A stretch of DNA of 5,000 bases from an uncultured Bacillota bacterium (lineage in GTDB: Bacteria; Bacillota; Clostridia; Peptostreptococcales; Anaerovoracaceae), in NCBI GenBank assembly GCA_946629205.1, contig CAMOXP010000112.1, positions 1 through 5,000 on the forward strand, given 5' to 3'. Under the pieces are notes generated by a model that made no database searches, had not been told where the DNA came from, and worked only from the letters and a program-made list of their open reading frames with translations. Positions within the stretch are counted from its first letter, which is position 1. Each line of letters opens with the position of its first letter. The translations under genes were made by a program, and so were the position numbers. Shown piece after piece: positions 4,966 through 5,000 of this stretch.

Positions 4966-5000
4966 ATGCCAAATCCTATCAAGTTAGGAAGAACAGAGCG
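4966..5000 (+). CDS. rpoB: start of probable RNA polymerase beta subunit (partial, cut by window end)
   Basis: Only twelve residues are visible, MPNPIKLGRTER. The ATG at 4966 is preceded by AAGGAG (4952-4957) with an 8-nt gap, and by a strong promoter, so this is a real gene start. The pattern (P)-x-P-(V/I)-x-x-G-x-x-x-R resembles the first residues of Clostridia and bacilli beta subunits as I recall them, and rpoB is the usual gene after rplJ-rplL. If correct, it encodes the catalytic-core subunit of RNA polymerase, with rpoC expected next. The visible part is too short to prove identity; the call depends heavily on gene order across the intervening rib operon. Confidence 0.62.
   Translation, partial: MPNPIKLGRTE

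Overview
The window reads as a housekeeping segment of a Gram-positive, Clostridia-like (Bacillota) chromosome. The clues are strong AAGGAG-type ribosome binding sites, an L10-leader-like attenuator, an FMN riboswitch ending in an intrinsic terminator, a fused RibBA and the gene order ribD-ribE-ribBA-ribH. The species cannot be fixed from the sequence. Every substantial gene runs on the + strand; I see no tRNA, rRNA, CRISPR array, insertion sequence or phage gene.

Layout. Positions 1-114 hold the 3' end of a ribosomal-protein leader with a terminator-like hairpin. rplJ (115-615) and rplL (662-1030) follow and encode the ribosomal stalk proteins L10 and L7/L12. The gap 1031-1315 is almost wholly regulatory: an FMN riboswitch aptamer (about 1067-1176), a candidate antiterminator, and an intrinsic terminator (1240-1276). 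Next comes a complete riboflavin biosynthesis operon: ribD (1316-2464), ribE (2465-3118), ribBA (3142-4347) and ribH (4382-4849). A strong promoter with an extended -10 element (4886-4914) then precedes a gene cut off by the window end (from 4966). Its first residues and its position suggest rpoB, the RNA polymerase beta subunit.

How it works together. RibBA supplies both precursors, one branch from GTP and one from ribulose 5-phosphate. RibD deaminates and reduces the GTP-derived pyrimidine, RibH condenses the branches to lumazine, and RibE dismutates lumazine to riboflavin. The pyrimidine phosphatase and the flavokinase/FAD synthetase are not in the window. FMN binding to the riboswitch should favour the terminator and shut off the four genes.

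The notable point is placement. The rib operon and its riboswitch appear to sit inside the normally contiguous rplJ-rplL-rpoB cluster. No terminator or convincing promoter is visible between rplL and the riboswitch, so transcripts from the ribosomal genes may feed the riboswitch, whose terminator may also serve as the end of rplJL. I found no evidence of an undescribed protein system; the interest lies in the regulatory architecture.
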